A stretch of DNA of 51,344 nt from the NCBI GenBank assembly GCA_947463135.1, contig CANHTA010000006.1, forward strand, positions 1-51,344, given 5' to 3'. Source of the stretch: Gemmatimonadota bacterium (lineage in GTDB: Bacteria > Gemmatimonadota > Gemmatimonadetes > Gemmatimonadales > Gemmatimonadaceae). The position numbers and the translations under genes are program-made. The notes under the pieces are model-generated. The model had not been told where the DNA came from. It was given only the letters and a program-made list of their open reading frames with translations, and ran no database searches. This document shows, piece by piece, positions 1-7,410 of this stretch (its first letter is position 1; every line of letters starts with the position of its first letter).

Positions 1-527
1 AGAAAGTGATCTTTGCGCTGATCCGCCTCACGCAGGGCGGCAATGAGCGCGAGGTTTTCGATCGTGACCGCGGCCACCTGTGCCACCTGCACCGCTATCG
101 AAATCTCGTCGGAGGTAAACGGGAGCGCGCCTCGCCACAGCACCAATTCCCCGAGCCGGCTGCTGTCGCGCCGCCTGAGCGTGAGATGCAGCGGCGGGTT
201 GGTCCCACCGTTGGCCGTCGCACTCTGTTCCCCCGAATACGCCAACAGGTCGCCGGATGGATCACGGGTTGCGTGGTGCGTGAGGGGGCGGTCGCCGTGG
301 AGCACCTCCACGTCAACGCGGTCGGCGGCACACAACTGGAGCAGTTCGTCGCCGAGTCCTTGCACCACGTCACCGACGTTCGCCGCCACCTGAAACGCCA
401 CCATGATGTCGGACAGCCGCCGCAAACGTGCCGAGGCGCGCTGCACGTCCGGCTCAGCGCGCTCGGCCTGTCCGAGGTGAGTGACCGCGTTGTGGTGACG
501 CGCCGCCAGTGATTCCCCATTTGTCAT
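1..527 (-). CDS. GAF-domain sensor histidine kinase, N-terminal part (cut by window edge)
   Basis: The reading frame starts at ATG 527 and stays open to base 1, giving about 175 residues of a longer protein. Residues from about 40 to 160 read as a GAF-type sensory domain, beginning at SDIMVAFQVAANVGDVVQGL and ending in a helix with VAQVAAVTIENLALIAALRE. The last visible residues, READQRKDHFL, match the usual entry into a HisKA dimerisation helix (typically ADRRKDEFLA), so the phosphorylated histidine should lie just outside the window. No membrane segment is visible, so this looks like a cytoplasmic sensor. A possible GGAG lies about 12 bases upstream of the ATG. The ligand and partner regulator cannot be deduced. 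The kinase assignment rests on that edge motif and is a good but incomplete inference. Confidence 0.7.
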   Translation of the reverse strand, partial: MTNGESLAARHHNAVTHLGQAERAEPDVQRASARLRRLSDIMVAFQVAANVGDVVQGLGDELLQLCAADRVDVEVLHGDRPLTHHATRDPSGDLLAYSGEQSATANGGTNPPLHLTLRRRDSSRLGELVLWRGALPFTSDEISIAVQVAQVAAVTIENLALIAALREADQRKDHF

Positions 528-742
528 CGCCACGCACTACTCCAAGGAAATAGATCCGTCGTGCCCGGTTGTCCGAGTCCGATGCAATGGAGCCGGCGCC
601 GTCATCACGCGAAGCTGGGCGCAAGAATCGTGCAACTGGAGTATACGGAGCCCCTTCACCGTTCGGCAGCGCAGCCGTGCGGCTGCACGTGACCCGGTGG
701 CACAGCGCGTCGCGTACGGGCGACGCTCACCGCCAGCGGAGG

Positions 743-763
743 GGACCGCTCGGAGAGCGGCCC
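743..763 (-). terminator. Hairpin just after the thioredoxin-YtxJ fusion gene
   Basis: A 9-bp stem with one G-U wobble (743-751 with 755-763) and a 3-base loop begins two bases beyond the TAA stop of the minus-strand gene. There is no good T-run on the minus-strand side, so it is only a likely terminator. The remaining space up to base 527 holds no convincing gene and should contain the promoter of the sensor kinase. Confidence 0.5.
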
Positions 764-764
764 T

Positions 765-1517
765 TTAGGGGAGCGGTGGCAGCTGGGCGAACGCGTGCTG
801 CAGGCGGCTCACGGTGATGTTGCCGTGTGAGGCATGCCAGAGCACGCGCCCCGCGTGGAGGAGAAGCGCCTGTGGCGATTCGTGTCGGATACCGCTCACG
901 GTTTCCAAGGCCTGTGACAGCGCACGCTCCTGCTGGACCACCACCAAGCGCGTGGCGACATCGGGATGCGCCGCCAGAAAATCATCGTACTGGCGCTTCG
1001 CCGTGAAGGACACGGGACAGCTATTGCTGTGTTTGAGCACCAGCAGCGGCTCGTGCCGGTTCATAAGCGCTCGTGCTTCCTCAATGGCGGTGGTACCAGA
1101 CGGGGCCGCCGTTACGCCGCGCTCGGCGATTGGCGATGGACCCGGCGTGCCGTTTCCCCTGGCACGCTGTGCCTCAATGGCCTCTATGTAGGCCGGCAGC
1201 GCACGGGCCCCGGTGAGTCGTTCAACGACCACCCCACCCTGAAAGAGCAACACCGTGGGCAGTGCACGCACGTCATATCGTGTGACCACTTCAGGATTGG
1301 CATCAGCATCGAGCTTCAGGATGCGCACCTGTTCGCTGGGGGTGCTACCGGCGCGATCAGTAGGCGAAGCACCGTATCGTTCGGCGAGGGTTTCGAACAC
1401 CGGGGCCAAGGCGCGACAGGGGGTACACCACTCCGCCCAGATGTCTACAACCGCCAGCCCCGGGAAGGCCAGCACGTCGGCGGCGAACGCCGCATCAGTC
1501 AGGATTGAAACAGGCAT
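765..1517 (-). CDS. Thioredoxin fused to a YtxJ/BrxC-like monothiol bacilliredoxin domain
   Basis: This 250-residue protein has two thiol-redox domains. Residues 1-115 are a thioredoxin fold with the active site WCTPC (Cys31 and Cys34) and cis-proline 87 in RALPTVLLF. After a Gly/Pro/Ala linker (about 117-145), residues 146-250 resemble YtxJ, the monothiol bacilliredoxin BrxC of bacillithiol-using bacteria. The matching parts are LKHSNSCPVS with a single Cys167, RHESPQALLL, and VLWHASHGNIT near the end. No signal peptide is seen, so it should act in the cytoplasm. I chose ATG 1517 because GGAG lies 11 bases upstream; an in-frame TTG at 1541 sits upstream of that ribosome site. The obvious role is reduction of protein disulfides or of mixed disulfides with a small thiol, with the thioredoxin part possibly recycling the YtxJ part. 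The fusion is seen; the use of bacillithiol is inferred. Confidence 0.85.
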   Translation of the reverse strand: MPVSILTDAAFAADVLAFPGLAVVDIWAEWCTPCRALAPVFETLAERYGASPTDRAGSTPSEQVRILKLDADANPEVVTRYDVRALPTVLLFQGGVVVERLTGARALPAYIEAIEAQRARGNGTPGPSPIAERGVTAAPSGTTAIEEARALMNRHEPLLVLKHSNSCPVSFTAKRQYDDFLAAHPDVATRLVVVQQERALSQALETVSGIRHESPQALLLHAGRVLWHASHGNITVSRLQHAFAQLPPLP

Positions 1518-1552
1518 AGTGAACAATACTCCGCGCGACAATGCCGAACACG

Positions 1553-2104
1553 CTACCAGGACAGCGCCGCCATGACCGCCGGGTTGGGAGTCGCCTCCGG
1601 AAGCTCCGTGACGCTGCGGATAACCACGGTTGCCTCCGGCAGTTCGCCGCGGTCACGGACATCGGCCTCGAGCTCAGCGGTGAGCGTATGCAGCGCCACC
1701 GCCGACGCCTCGTCGGGCGTGACCGCCCGGACCACCAGCGCCCCCTGCAGGGGACTGGTTCCACCCTCGCGAAGGTAGGCCAACAGGAACGTGCGCATAA
1801 CGCCCACCGACGCCGGTTCGTTGCCATCCGGCTCGAGACAACTGGCGCGAATGGTGTACTCCGCTCCGAGCTGATACCCGCACGATGGCGAGGCCTCCAG
1901 CACGGTGAGCCGGTAGCCAATGCCCAACGGAAGCCCCTGCCGCGCATGCCGGTCCACCCCGATCACCCGTGCGCGAACCAGCCCGCCTCCTACCACATGA
2001 AACCGAACACGATCACCCCGCGTGTACTGTGGACGAGATCCATCGGTACTAAGCGAGCGGACTGCAAAGATCATAGCGCGAAAACCAACGAGCGATTCAT
2101 GCAC
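1553..2104 (-). CDS. Hypothetical protein, family not recognised
   Basis: A 183-residue frame starting at GTG 2104, with AGGG 11 bases upstream; an ATG at 2074 is an alternative start. It lies 35 bases upstream of the thioredoxin-YtxJ gene on the same strand, so the two are probably co-transcribed. No membrane segment or signal peptide is seen. The N-terminal half is rich in short beta-strand-like stretches (RGDRVRFHVVGGGLVRARVIG, split by turns), which suggests a small beta-barrel or sandwich. The C-terminal half looks more helical (DEASAVALHTLTAELEADV). Two cysteines (PSCGYQ and ASCLEP) are present. I do not recognise a catalytic motif and assign no function. The upstream 286 bases (2105-2390) hold its presumed promoter and the hairpin described below, and no other gene that I can support. 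Confidence 0.6.
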   Translation of the reverse strand: MHESLVGFRAMIFAVRSLSTDGSRPQYTRGDRVRFHVVGGGLVRARVIGVDRHARQGLPLGIGYRLTVLEASPSCGYQLGAEYTIRASCLEPDGNEPASVGVMRTFLLAYLREGGTSPLQGALVVRAVTPDEASAVALHTLTAELEADVRDRGELPEATVVIRSVTELPEATPNPAVMAALSW

Positions 2105-2321
2105 TTATCATAGGACCCTGCGTGGCACCGGTACAGTTACAGCGTGGGCGCTTTCATTACACGGCGGGCGCCGGCAACGTGCCATCACTGCAACAAAACG
2201 TGACACCCCAATTCATGCCGAGTGTTGTGTACGCGGGGGTCGCGGCTGTTTGCTCCCATGCGTTCCAGCGCGAGTCTCCGGGGCTGGTACGCGGGCCTCA
2301 CCGGCCTATTGCTGAAACGCA

Positions 2322-2351
2322 AGCGGGGCCGGTCTCATGACCGGCCCCGCT
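2322..2351 (-). terminator. Strong GC hairpin downstream of pilC
   Basis: A perfect 13-bp stem (2322-2334 with 2339-2351) closes a TCAT loop, 39 bases beyond the pilC stop. On the minus strand it is followed by TTGCGTTT, a weak T-rich tail. It is well placed to end the comEA-pilB-pilT-pilC transcript. There is no second gene ending here on the plus strand. Confidence 0.65.
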
Positions 2352-2390
2352 CTGTTTGTCGTGCGCCTTCGCACGAGAGGATAGCCCCCC

Positions 2391-3587
2391 TTACTTCACC
2401 GAGTTCACCATGTCGAAGATGGGCAGGTACATGGCGACGATCATGCCGCCGACCACCACACCGAGGAACACAATCATGATGGGCTCGAGCAGCGCCAACA
2501 GGCCGCCGACGGCGGCGTCTACTTCATCGTCATAGAAGTCGGCGATCTTCGTGAGCATCTCGTCGAGGCCACCGGTTTGCTCGCCAACCGAGATCATGCT
2601 GATCACCATGGGCGGAAACACCTCGGACTTCTTGAGCGGCCCGGAGATGGTATCGCCGCCGGCGATGCTGGCGCGGCTGTTCATGATGGCGTCCTGCACC
2701 ACGCGATTGCCTGAGGTGCGAGCGGTGATTTCCAAGCCGTCGAGAATGCTCACCCCGGACGAGGTGAGCGTGCCGAGTGTGCGGGTGAAGCGGGACACCG
2801 CTGACTTCCGGAGCACATCACCAAGAATGGGAAGCTTGAGAAGCGCGCGATCGATGACCAACTGACCGGCGGGCGTAGCGTAATACTGCTTAAAGAAGAA
2901 GAAGAGCCCGACACCGCCCACAAGAATGGCCCACCAGAACGAGGTGAGGAAATCCGACAGGCCGATCACCACCTGCGTTGGCAGCGGCAACTCCATGCCT
3001 ACGCTATCGAACATGGTGCGAAACACCGGAATCACCTTCCAGAGCAGAATCACGATACACAGCCCGGCCACGCCAAGAATGACCATGGGATAGATCATGG
3101 CACCCTTCACCTTCCGGACGAGCGCGTCGTTCTTTTCCATGAACACGGCCAACCGGTTCAGGATGGTATCCAGAATACCACCGACCTCACCGGCCGCCAC
3201 CATGTTGGTATACAGGTCGCTGAAGGCCTTCGGGTGCTTCCGCATGGCGTCCGCTACCGTGTTTCCCGACTCGACATCAAACACGACGTCACGCAACACG
3301 GCCGCGAGCACTTTGTTCTCGCTCTGTCCGCCCAGAATATCAAGCGCCTGCACCAAGGGCAGACCCGCATTGATCATCGTGGAGAACTGCCGGGTGAAAA
3401 TCACAATGTCGCGCATCCCAATCGATCCACTGATCTTCTTGGGCGTGCCTTGCGATTCATCGACCTTGATAATGGTCAGCCGCTGACGGCGGAGTTGTGC
3501 GACCGCGTCATCACGACTGGGCGCCTCAATGCTGGCGGACTTGAGCTCACCATTGCTGGTGCGCGCGGAATAGGTAAACCGTGGCAT
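2391..3587 (-). CDS. pilC: Type IV pilus inner-membrane platform protein PilC
   Basis: 398 residues, the usual PilC/GspF length. It begins MPRFTYSARTSNGELKS, a typical PilC start. Two repeated T2SS-F domains follow (about 70-195 and 270-395), each leading into a hydrophobic segment: GAMIYPMVILGVAGLCIVIL, then FWWAILVGGVGLFFFF, then the C-terminal ALLEPIMIVFLGVVVGGMIVA. The conserved GE(V/Q)GG turn occurs in both halves (AAGEVGGILD and SVGEQTGGLD). PilC sits in the inner membrane and couples the cytoplasmic motors PilB and PilT to the growing or shrinking pilus. The start ATG is 48 bases after pilT, and this is the last gene of the operon. Identification is firm; only pilus versus type II secretion is settled by context, since the retraction motor pilT is adjacent. 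Confidence 0.95.
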   Translation of the reverse strand: MPRFTYSARTSNGELKSASIEAPSRDDAVAQLRRQRLTIIKVDESQGTPKKISGSIGMRDIVIFTRQFSTMINAGLPLVQALDILGGQSENKVLAAVLRDVVFDVESGNTVADAMRKHPKAFSDLYTNMVAAGEVGGILDTILNRLAVFMEKNDALVRKVKGAMIYPMVILGVAGLCIVILLWKVIPVFRTMFDSVGMELPLPTQVVIGLSDFLTSFWWAILVGGVGLFFFFKQYYATPAGQLVIDRALLKLPILGDVLRKSAVSRFTRTLGTLTSSGVSILDGLEITARTSGNRVVQDAIMNSRASIAGGDTISGPLKKSEVFPPMVISMISVGEQTGGLDEMLTKIADFYDDEVDAAVGGLLALLEPIMIVFLGVVVGGMIVAMYLPIFDMVNSVK

Positions 3588-3635
3588 CGGATTAGCTGGC
3601 CAAAGGGCAGAAGAGAGCAGGAATCGTGAAAGTCA

Positions 3636-4802
3636 TTACCGTCGGCCGAGTCCACCCGTCGCGGCGCGCTCGTTCCCACGGTTGGCCGGTGGGGCCAGCG
3701 GCACGTTCTCCACCTGGCCTCCCACGCCGCTCATGCGCACGAATTCGCTGGGATCGCTCGACACCCGCACGCATTCGTCGGCATTCACCTGACGGGACAC
3801 GTACAGCTGATATAAGGCATCGTTCATGGTCTGCATGCCGAACTTTTTGCCGGACTGCATCAACGAGTAGATCTGATGGACCTTATCGTCGCGGATCATG
3901 GCGCGGATAGCCTGCGTGACCACCAGAATTTCCGCCGCCATGACCCGACCGCGACCGGTAAGCCGCGGCAGCAGCACCTGCGTGACCACCCCTTCCAGGG
4001 TAAACGCCAGCTGCGAACGGACCTGACTCTGTTGGTTACTCGGGAACACATCAATGATGCGATTGATCGCTTCGGCCGCACTGTTGGTGTGTAGCGTGGC
4101 AAACACCAAGTGGCCGGTTTCCGCAATGGTGAGCGCCGACTGAACCGTTTCCAGATCGCGCAACTCGCCAATGAGAATCACATCGGGGTCTTCCCGAAGC
4201 GCATACTTGAGCGCTGACGCAAAGCTCTTGGTATCGGAGCCTACCTCACGCTGATTCACAATGCAGTTACGGTGCCGATGAATGAACTCGATCGGATCCT
4301 CCACCGTTATGATGTGCCCACGCCGATCGCTATTGATTTTATCGATCATGGCGGCCAAGGTGGTGCTTTTCCCCGAGCCGGTCGGGCCCGTGACCAACAC
4401 GAGCCCTCGTGGCCGTTCGGCGAAGCTGGCAACCACCGGGGGCAGCAGCAACTCTTCAAACGTTTTGATGCGAAACGGGATCTGACGGATCACCATGCTC
4501 ACACAGCCGCGCTGTTTGAACACATTGCCGCGGAAGCGCGAGAGATTGGCAATCCCAAAGGAGAAATCGAGCTCATCCTCCAGCTCGAATCGCTTCTTCT
4601 GGTGCTCGGTGAGTACCGAATACGCCAGCTGCAGCGTATCGCGAGGCGTCAGCCCCTGCTCATACGCTGACACCACAATGTCACCATCAATACGAAACTT
4701 CGGCCGGTCGCCGGCGGAAATATGCAAATCAGAGGCGTTCCGCTCGATCATTTCCTCAAGCAGGGTACGCAACGCAACCGTTGATGCCGCGGGAGCCGTC
4801 AT
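3636..4802 (-). CDS. pilT: Type IV pilus retraction ATPase PilT
   Basis: 388 residues. The N-terminal PAS-like half opens with ASDLHISAGDRPKFRIDG, standard for PilT. The ATPase half shows Walker A GPTGSGKS (139-146), the Asp box ITVEDPIEF, Walker B-like DPDVILIGELRD (205-216) and the His box HLVFATLHTN (231-240). The PilT-specific retraction motif is present as AIRAMIRDDKVHQI (AIRNLIRE in model proteins), which separates it from the extension motor. It works as a cytoplasmic hexamer at the base of the pilus and powers depolymerisation, twitching and DNA uptake. The extra C-terminal tail (about 30 residues, NVPLAPPANRGNERAATG) is low in complexity. It lies between pilB (94-base gap) and pilC (48-base gap). 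Confidence 0.95.
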   Translation of the reverse strand: MTAPAASTVALRTLLEEMIERNASDLHISAGDRPKFRIDGDIVVSAYEQGLTPRDTLQLAYSVLTEHQKKRFELEDELDFSFGIANLSRFRGNVFKQRGCVSMVIRQIPFRIKTFEELLLPPVVASFAERPRGLVLVTGPTGSGKSTTLAAMIDKINSDRRGHIITVEDPIEFIHRHRNCIVNQREVGSDTKSFASALKYALREDPDVILIGELRDLETVQSALTIAETGHLVFATLHTNSAAEAINRIIDVFPSNQQSQVRSQLAFTLEGVVTQVLLPRLTGRGRVMAAEILVVTQAIRAMIRDDKVHQIYSLMQSGKKFGMQTMNDALYQLYVSRQVNADECVRVSSDPSEFVRMSGVGGQVENVPLAPPANRGNERAATGGLGRR

Positions 4803-4896
4803 GGGAAAGACAATGAGTAGGAAGTCGGAACCGGGCGCTGCGAAGCACAGAGCGCGCCGCGGCCGTGAGGCTTGAGCGTGATGGTGTCAGGCACGT

Positions 4897-6741
4897 TCAA
4901 CTGGCGGTTTCGCGGATAACCTGATCAAGCGTCGTGACCCCCTTCAGCACCTTGAGCCATCCGTCCATGCGAAGGGAGAGCATGCCTTCACTGATGGCGG
5001 CATCCCGCAGCACCTGCACATCAGCGTTCTGCATCACAAGCTTCTTCAGTGTTGGGGTGAGGAACATGACTTCGTACACACCCTGACGACCCTTGAGCCC
5101 GGTGCCGGCACAGGCATCGCACCCGTTGCCTTTGAAGAAGGGCAGCTCACCGATGGTGGTGTCGAGTGACAAGCGGGTAAGGAACGGGGCCGCCTCCGGC
5201 GTGGCACGTGCCCGCGCGTTGCGGAGCGCCTCGTCGGTAAACCGCAGTTCGCGCAACGTGGTGGTCGCGCTTACTTTCGCCCCCGTGAGCTCAGCGGTAT
5301 CCGGCACATACTGCACTTTGCACCCACTGCAGATACGGCGCACCAAGCGCTGCGCCAGAATCAGATTGAGCGCCGAGGCCACGTTGAATGGCTCCAGTCC
5401 CATGTCCAGCAAACGCGTAATGGTTTCCGGTGCCGAGTTGGTGTGCAGCGTGCTCATCACCATATGGCCCGTGAGGGCGGCCTTGATGGCAATACCGCCG
5501 GTTTCCAGATCGCGGATTTCGCCAACCATGATGACGTTGGGATCCTGCCGGAGAAACGCCTTGAGTGCTGCGGCGAAGGTCATACCGATATCGGTACGCA
5601 CCTGCACCTGATTGATTCCGAAGAGGTTGTACTCAACGGGATCCTCAGCGGTCATGATGTTGGTGTCGCCGGTATTGATCTTGGACAGCGCCGAATACAG
5701 CGTGGTCGTTTTTCCGGAGCCCGTCGGGCCGGTGACGAGCACCATGCCATACGGATTGGAGATCGCTTCCATGAGCTCGCGTTCCGCCCGTGGTTCGATG
5801 CCGAATTTATCGAGGTCAAGCGTGAGGTTGCCCTTATCGAGAATCCGCAGCACGACTTTTTCGCCGAACAGGGTGGGCAGCACGCTCACACGGAAGTCGA
5901 TCACCTTCTTGCCGACTTTGAGCTTGATGCGCCCGTCCTGCGGGACACGGCGCTCGGCGATATTCAGCGACGCCATAATCTTGAAGCGCGAAATCAGGGC
6001 CGCGCGCATTTTCAGCGGCGGCTTCATGACTTCAGTCAGTGCTCCATCGATGCGATAGCGGACACGCAGCTCGGTCTCAAAACACTCGAAATGGATGTCG
6101 GAGGCCCCTTTGTGTACCGCATCCACGAGGATGGCATTAATGAGCTTGACGACCGGCGCCTCATCAACCTGTGCCGCCAGGATGCTCGCATCCTGCACCT
6201 CCTCCTGGGAATCCAGCACTTCCACATCTTCTTCATCAGCGGCCGCGATATCCTGCAGCACCGACTGCATGTGGACTTCATTCGCTTCGTAGTGCTTCTC
6301 GATAGCGGCATGCATCGAGTACTCGCCGGCCAGCACCGGCACGATGTCATAGCGCGTGATGAACTTGAGGTCGTCAATCACGGCCAGAGCGGTCGGATCG
6401 GCGATCGCCACCGTGAGCTGCCGTCCCTCGCGCTTCAGCGGAAGGACCGTGTGCTTGAGCGCCAGCTCGGCGGGAATCAGCTTGAGCAGGCGCGTATCGA
6501 CGGAGAAGCGGGAGAGGTCAACCGCTGGCATGCGGAACTGCCGCGCCAGCATCCGGACGACGTCGGTTTCCTGCACCAGCCCCAGCTTGACCACGGTTAA
6601 CCCGAGGCGCTGTCCCGGCGTGGACGCCTGCTCCTTCAGCGCCATCGCCAGTTGCTCAGTACTAATCATCCCCTCTTTAAGGAGGAGATCACCGAGCCGC
6701 TCTGCGGCCCGACCTGAGAGTGGTGCAACGGGTGCGGCCAT
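4897..6741 (-). CDS. pilB: Type IV pilus extension ATPase PilB
   Basis: 614 residues. The N-terminal MshEN-type region (10-160) precedes an acidic linker (166-182) and the GspE/PilB motor domain. Walker A is GPTGSGKT (338-345) with the typical TTTLYSAL continuation, the Asp box is TAEDPVEY, Walker B is VIMVGEIRD (403-411) and the His box is MVMSTLHTN. The zinc-binding tetracysteine is complete: Cys471 and Cys474 in CSGC, then Cys541 and Cys544 in CDAC. A longer than usual insert (about 480-535) separates the two cysteine pairs. PilB drives pilin polymerisation in the cytoplasm. ATG 6741 follows the comEA stop by two bases, so translation is probably coupled. Confidence 0.95.
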   Translation of the reverse strand: MAAPVAPLSGRAAERLGDLLLKEGMISTEQLAMALKEQASTPGQRLGLTVVKLGLVQETDVVRMLARQFRMPAVDLSRFSVDTRLLKLIPAELALKHTVLPLKREGRQLTVAIADPTALAVIDDLKFITRYDIVPVLAGEYSMHAAIEKHYEANEVHMQSVLQDIAAADEEDVEVLDSQEEVQDASILAAQVDEAPVVKLINAILVDAVHKGASDIHFECFETELRVRYRIDGALTEVMKPPLKMRAALISRFKIMASLNIAERRVPQDGRIKLKVGKKVIDFRVSVLPTLFGEKVVLRILDKGNLTLDLDKFGIEPRAERELMEAISNPYGMVLVTGPTGSGKTTTLYSALSKINTGDTNIMTAEDPVEYNLFGINQVQVRTDIGMTFAAALKAFLRQDPNVIMVGEIRDLETGGIAIKAALTGHMVMSTLHTNSAPETITRLLDMGLEPFNVASALNLILAQRLVRRICSGCKVQYVPDTAELTGAKVSATTTLRELRFTDEALRNARARATPEAAPFLTRLSLDTTIGELPFFKGNGCDACAGTGLKGRQGVYEVMFLTPTLKKLVMQNADVQVLRDAAISEGMLSLRMDGWLKVLKGVTTLDQVIRETAS

Positions 6742-6743
6742 GG

Positions 6744-7307
6744 TTACGGTGCGTCGAAAAGGACACTGGGGAACGGGCGAAGATCGGCCCGGGCAGGAGC
6801 CTCACTTTGAAATGGACTACGCCGCCCGGAAAACGTCACCAACGGGGCGAGCCGCCGGGCCGTGGCGGGCCCTATACCGGGTACCCGTTGCAGGCTTTCG
6901 ATGGTGGCAAAGGGCCCGTGCGTTCCCCGCCAGGCCACGATGCGGGCCGCGAGCGCCGGGCCAACCCTGGGCAACCGCTCCAGTTCGGCCGCGGTGGCCG
7001 CATTCACATCAGTAGGAACCGGTGGGGCTGGTTGAGCCGATGGTCCCGCTGGCGCCGATGGGCCCGGTGAGGCCGAAGAGGTCGATCCCCGACGGCGCTT
7101 GGGAGCGCGCGAGCGACGCGCCGAATCGACGGCGGTGATTTGGGCATCGAGCGCGCGGGCGCCCAACGTGGCGTCCCGTGGCGCCCCCCGTTCAGCCTGG
7201 GACACGTCGCGCGCCAGCGCGTTGCTGCTGAAGGTGCGTGCACCACCCCCAACCACCGCAATGGCGGCAAGGAAGAGGAGCGCTTGGCGTTCGGCGGGGG
7301 TTGGCAT
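6744..7307 (-). CDS. comEA: ComEA-like helix-hairpin-helix DNA-binding protein
   Basis: 187 residues from ATG 7307, which has a GGGGG tract close upstream; in-frame alternative starts reach back to 7379. A short N-terminal hydrophobic segment (ALLFLAAIAVVGGG) should anchor it in the inner membrane. A low-complexity Ala/Pro/Ser/Arg linker follows. The C-terminal domain has two helix-hairpin-helix units: VNAATAAELERLPRVGP and FATIESLQRVPGIGPATA. This is the classic ComEA layout for a periplasmic double-stranded DNA receptor in natural transformation. It is the first gene of the unit and touches pilB, so DNA uptake and pilus motors are probably expressed together. A general HhH protein is the alternative, but context favours ComEA. 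Confidence 0.85.
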   Translation of the reverse strand: MPTPAERQALLFLAAIAVVGGGARTFSSNALARDVSQAERGAPRDATLGARALDAQITAVDSARRSRAPKRRRGSTSSASPGPSAPAGPSAQPAPPVPTDVNAATAAELERLPRVGPALAARIVAWRGTHGPFATIESLQRVPGIGPATARRLAPLVTFSGRRSPFQSEAPARADLRPFPSVLFDAP

Positions 7308-7410
7308 GGCCCCCACGATAGTGACACACCGTACTACCGGCGTAACCCCGGATACGACACGCTGATCACCGGAACGCACCAGCTGGTGACCGGTGCGCCC
7401 GAAGGCGGGA

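Noticed and set aside
95-520. A 141-residue minus-strand frame near the left edge
   Set aside because: It is the wrong frame of the GAF kinase gene. The frame starting at ATG 527 gives a recognisable GAF domain and kinase entry motif, while this one is rich in Cys, Trp, Arg and Ser.
569-817. An 82-residue plus-strand frame in the gap before the sensor kinase
   Set aside because: It runs into the thioredoxin-YtxJ gene on the opposite strand, spans its terminator hairpin, and has no domain or ribosome site.
2105-2390. Possible tRNA or small RNA gene between the unknown gene and pilC
   Set aside because: Apart from the terminator hairpin at 2322-2351 there is no cloverleaf or T-loop sequence.
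5443-6600. A 385-residue plus-strand frame opposite pilB
   Set aside because: It is fully antisense to a gene with complete PilB motifs, and its own composition is not protein-like.
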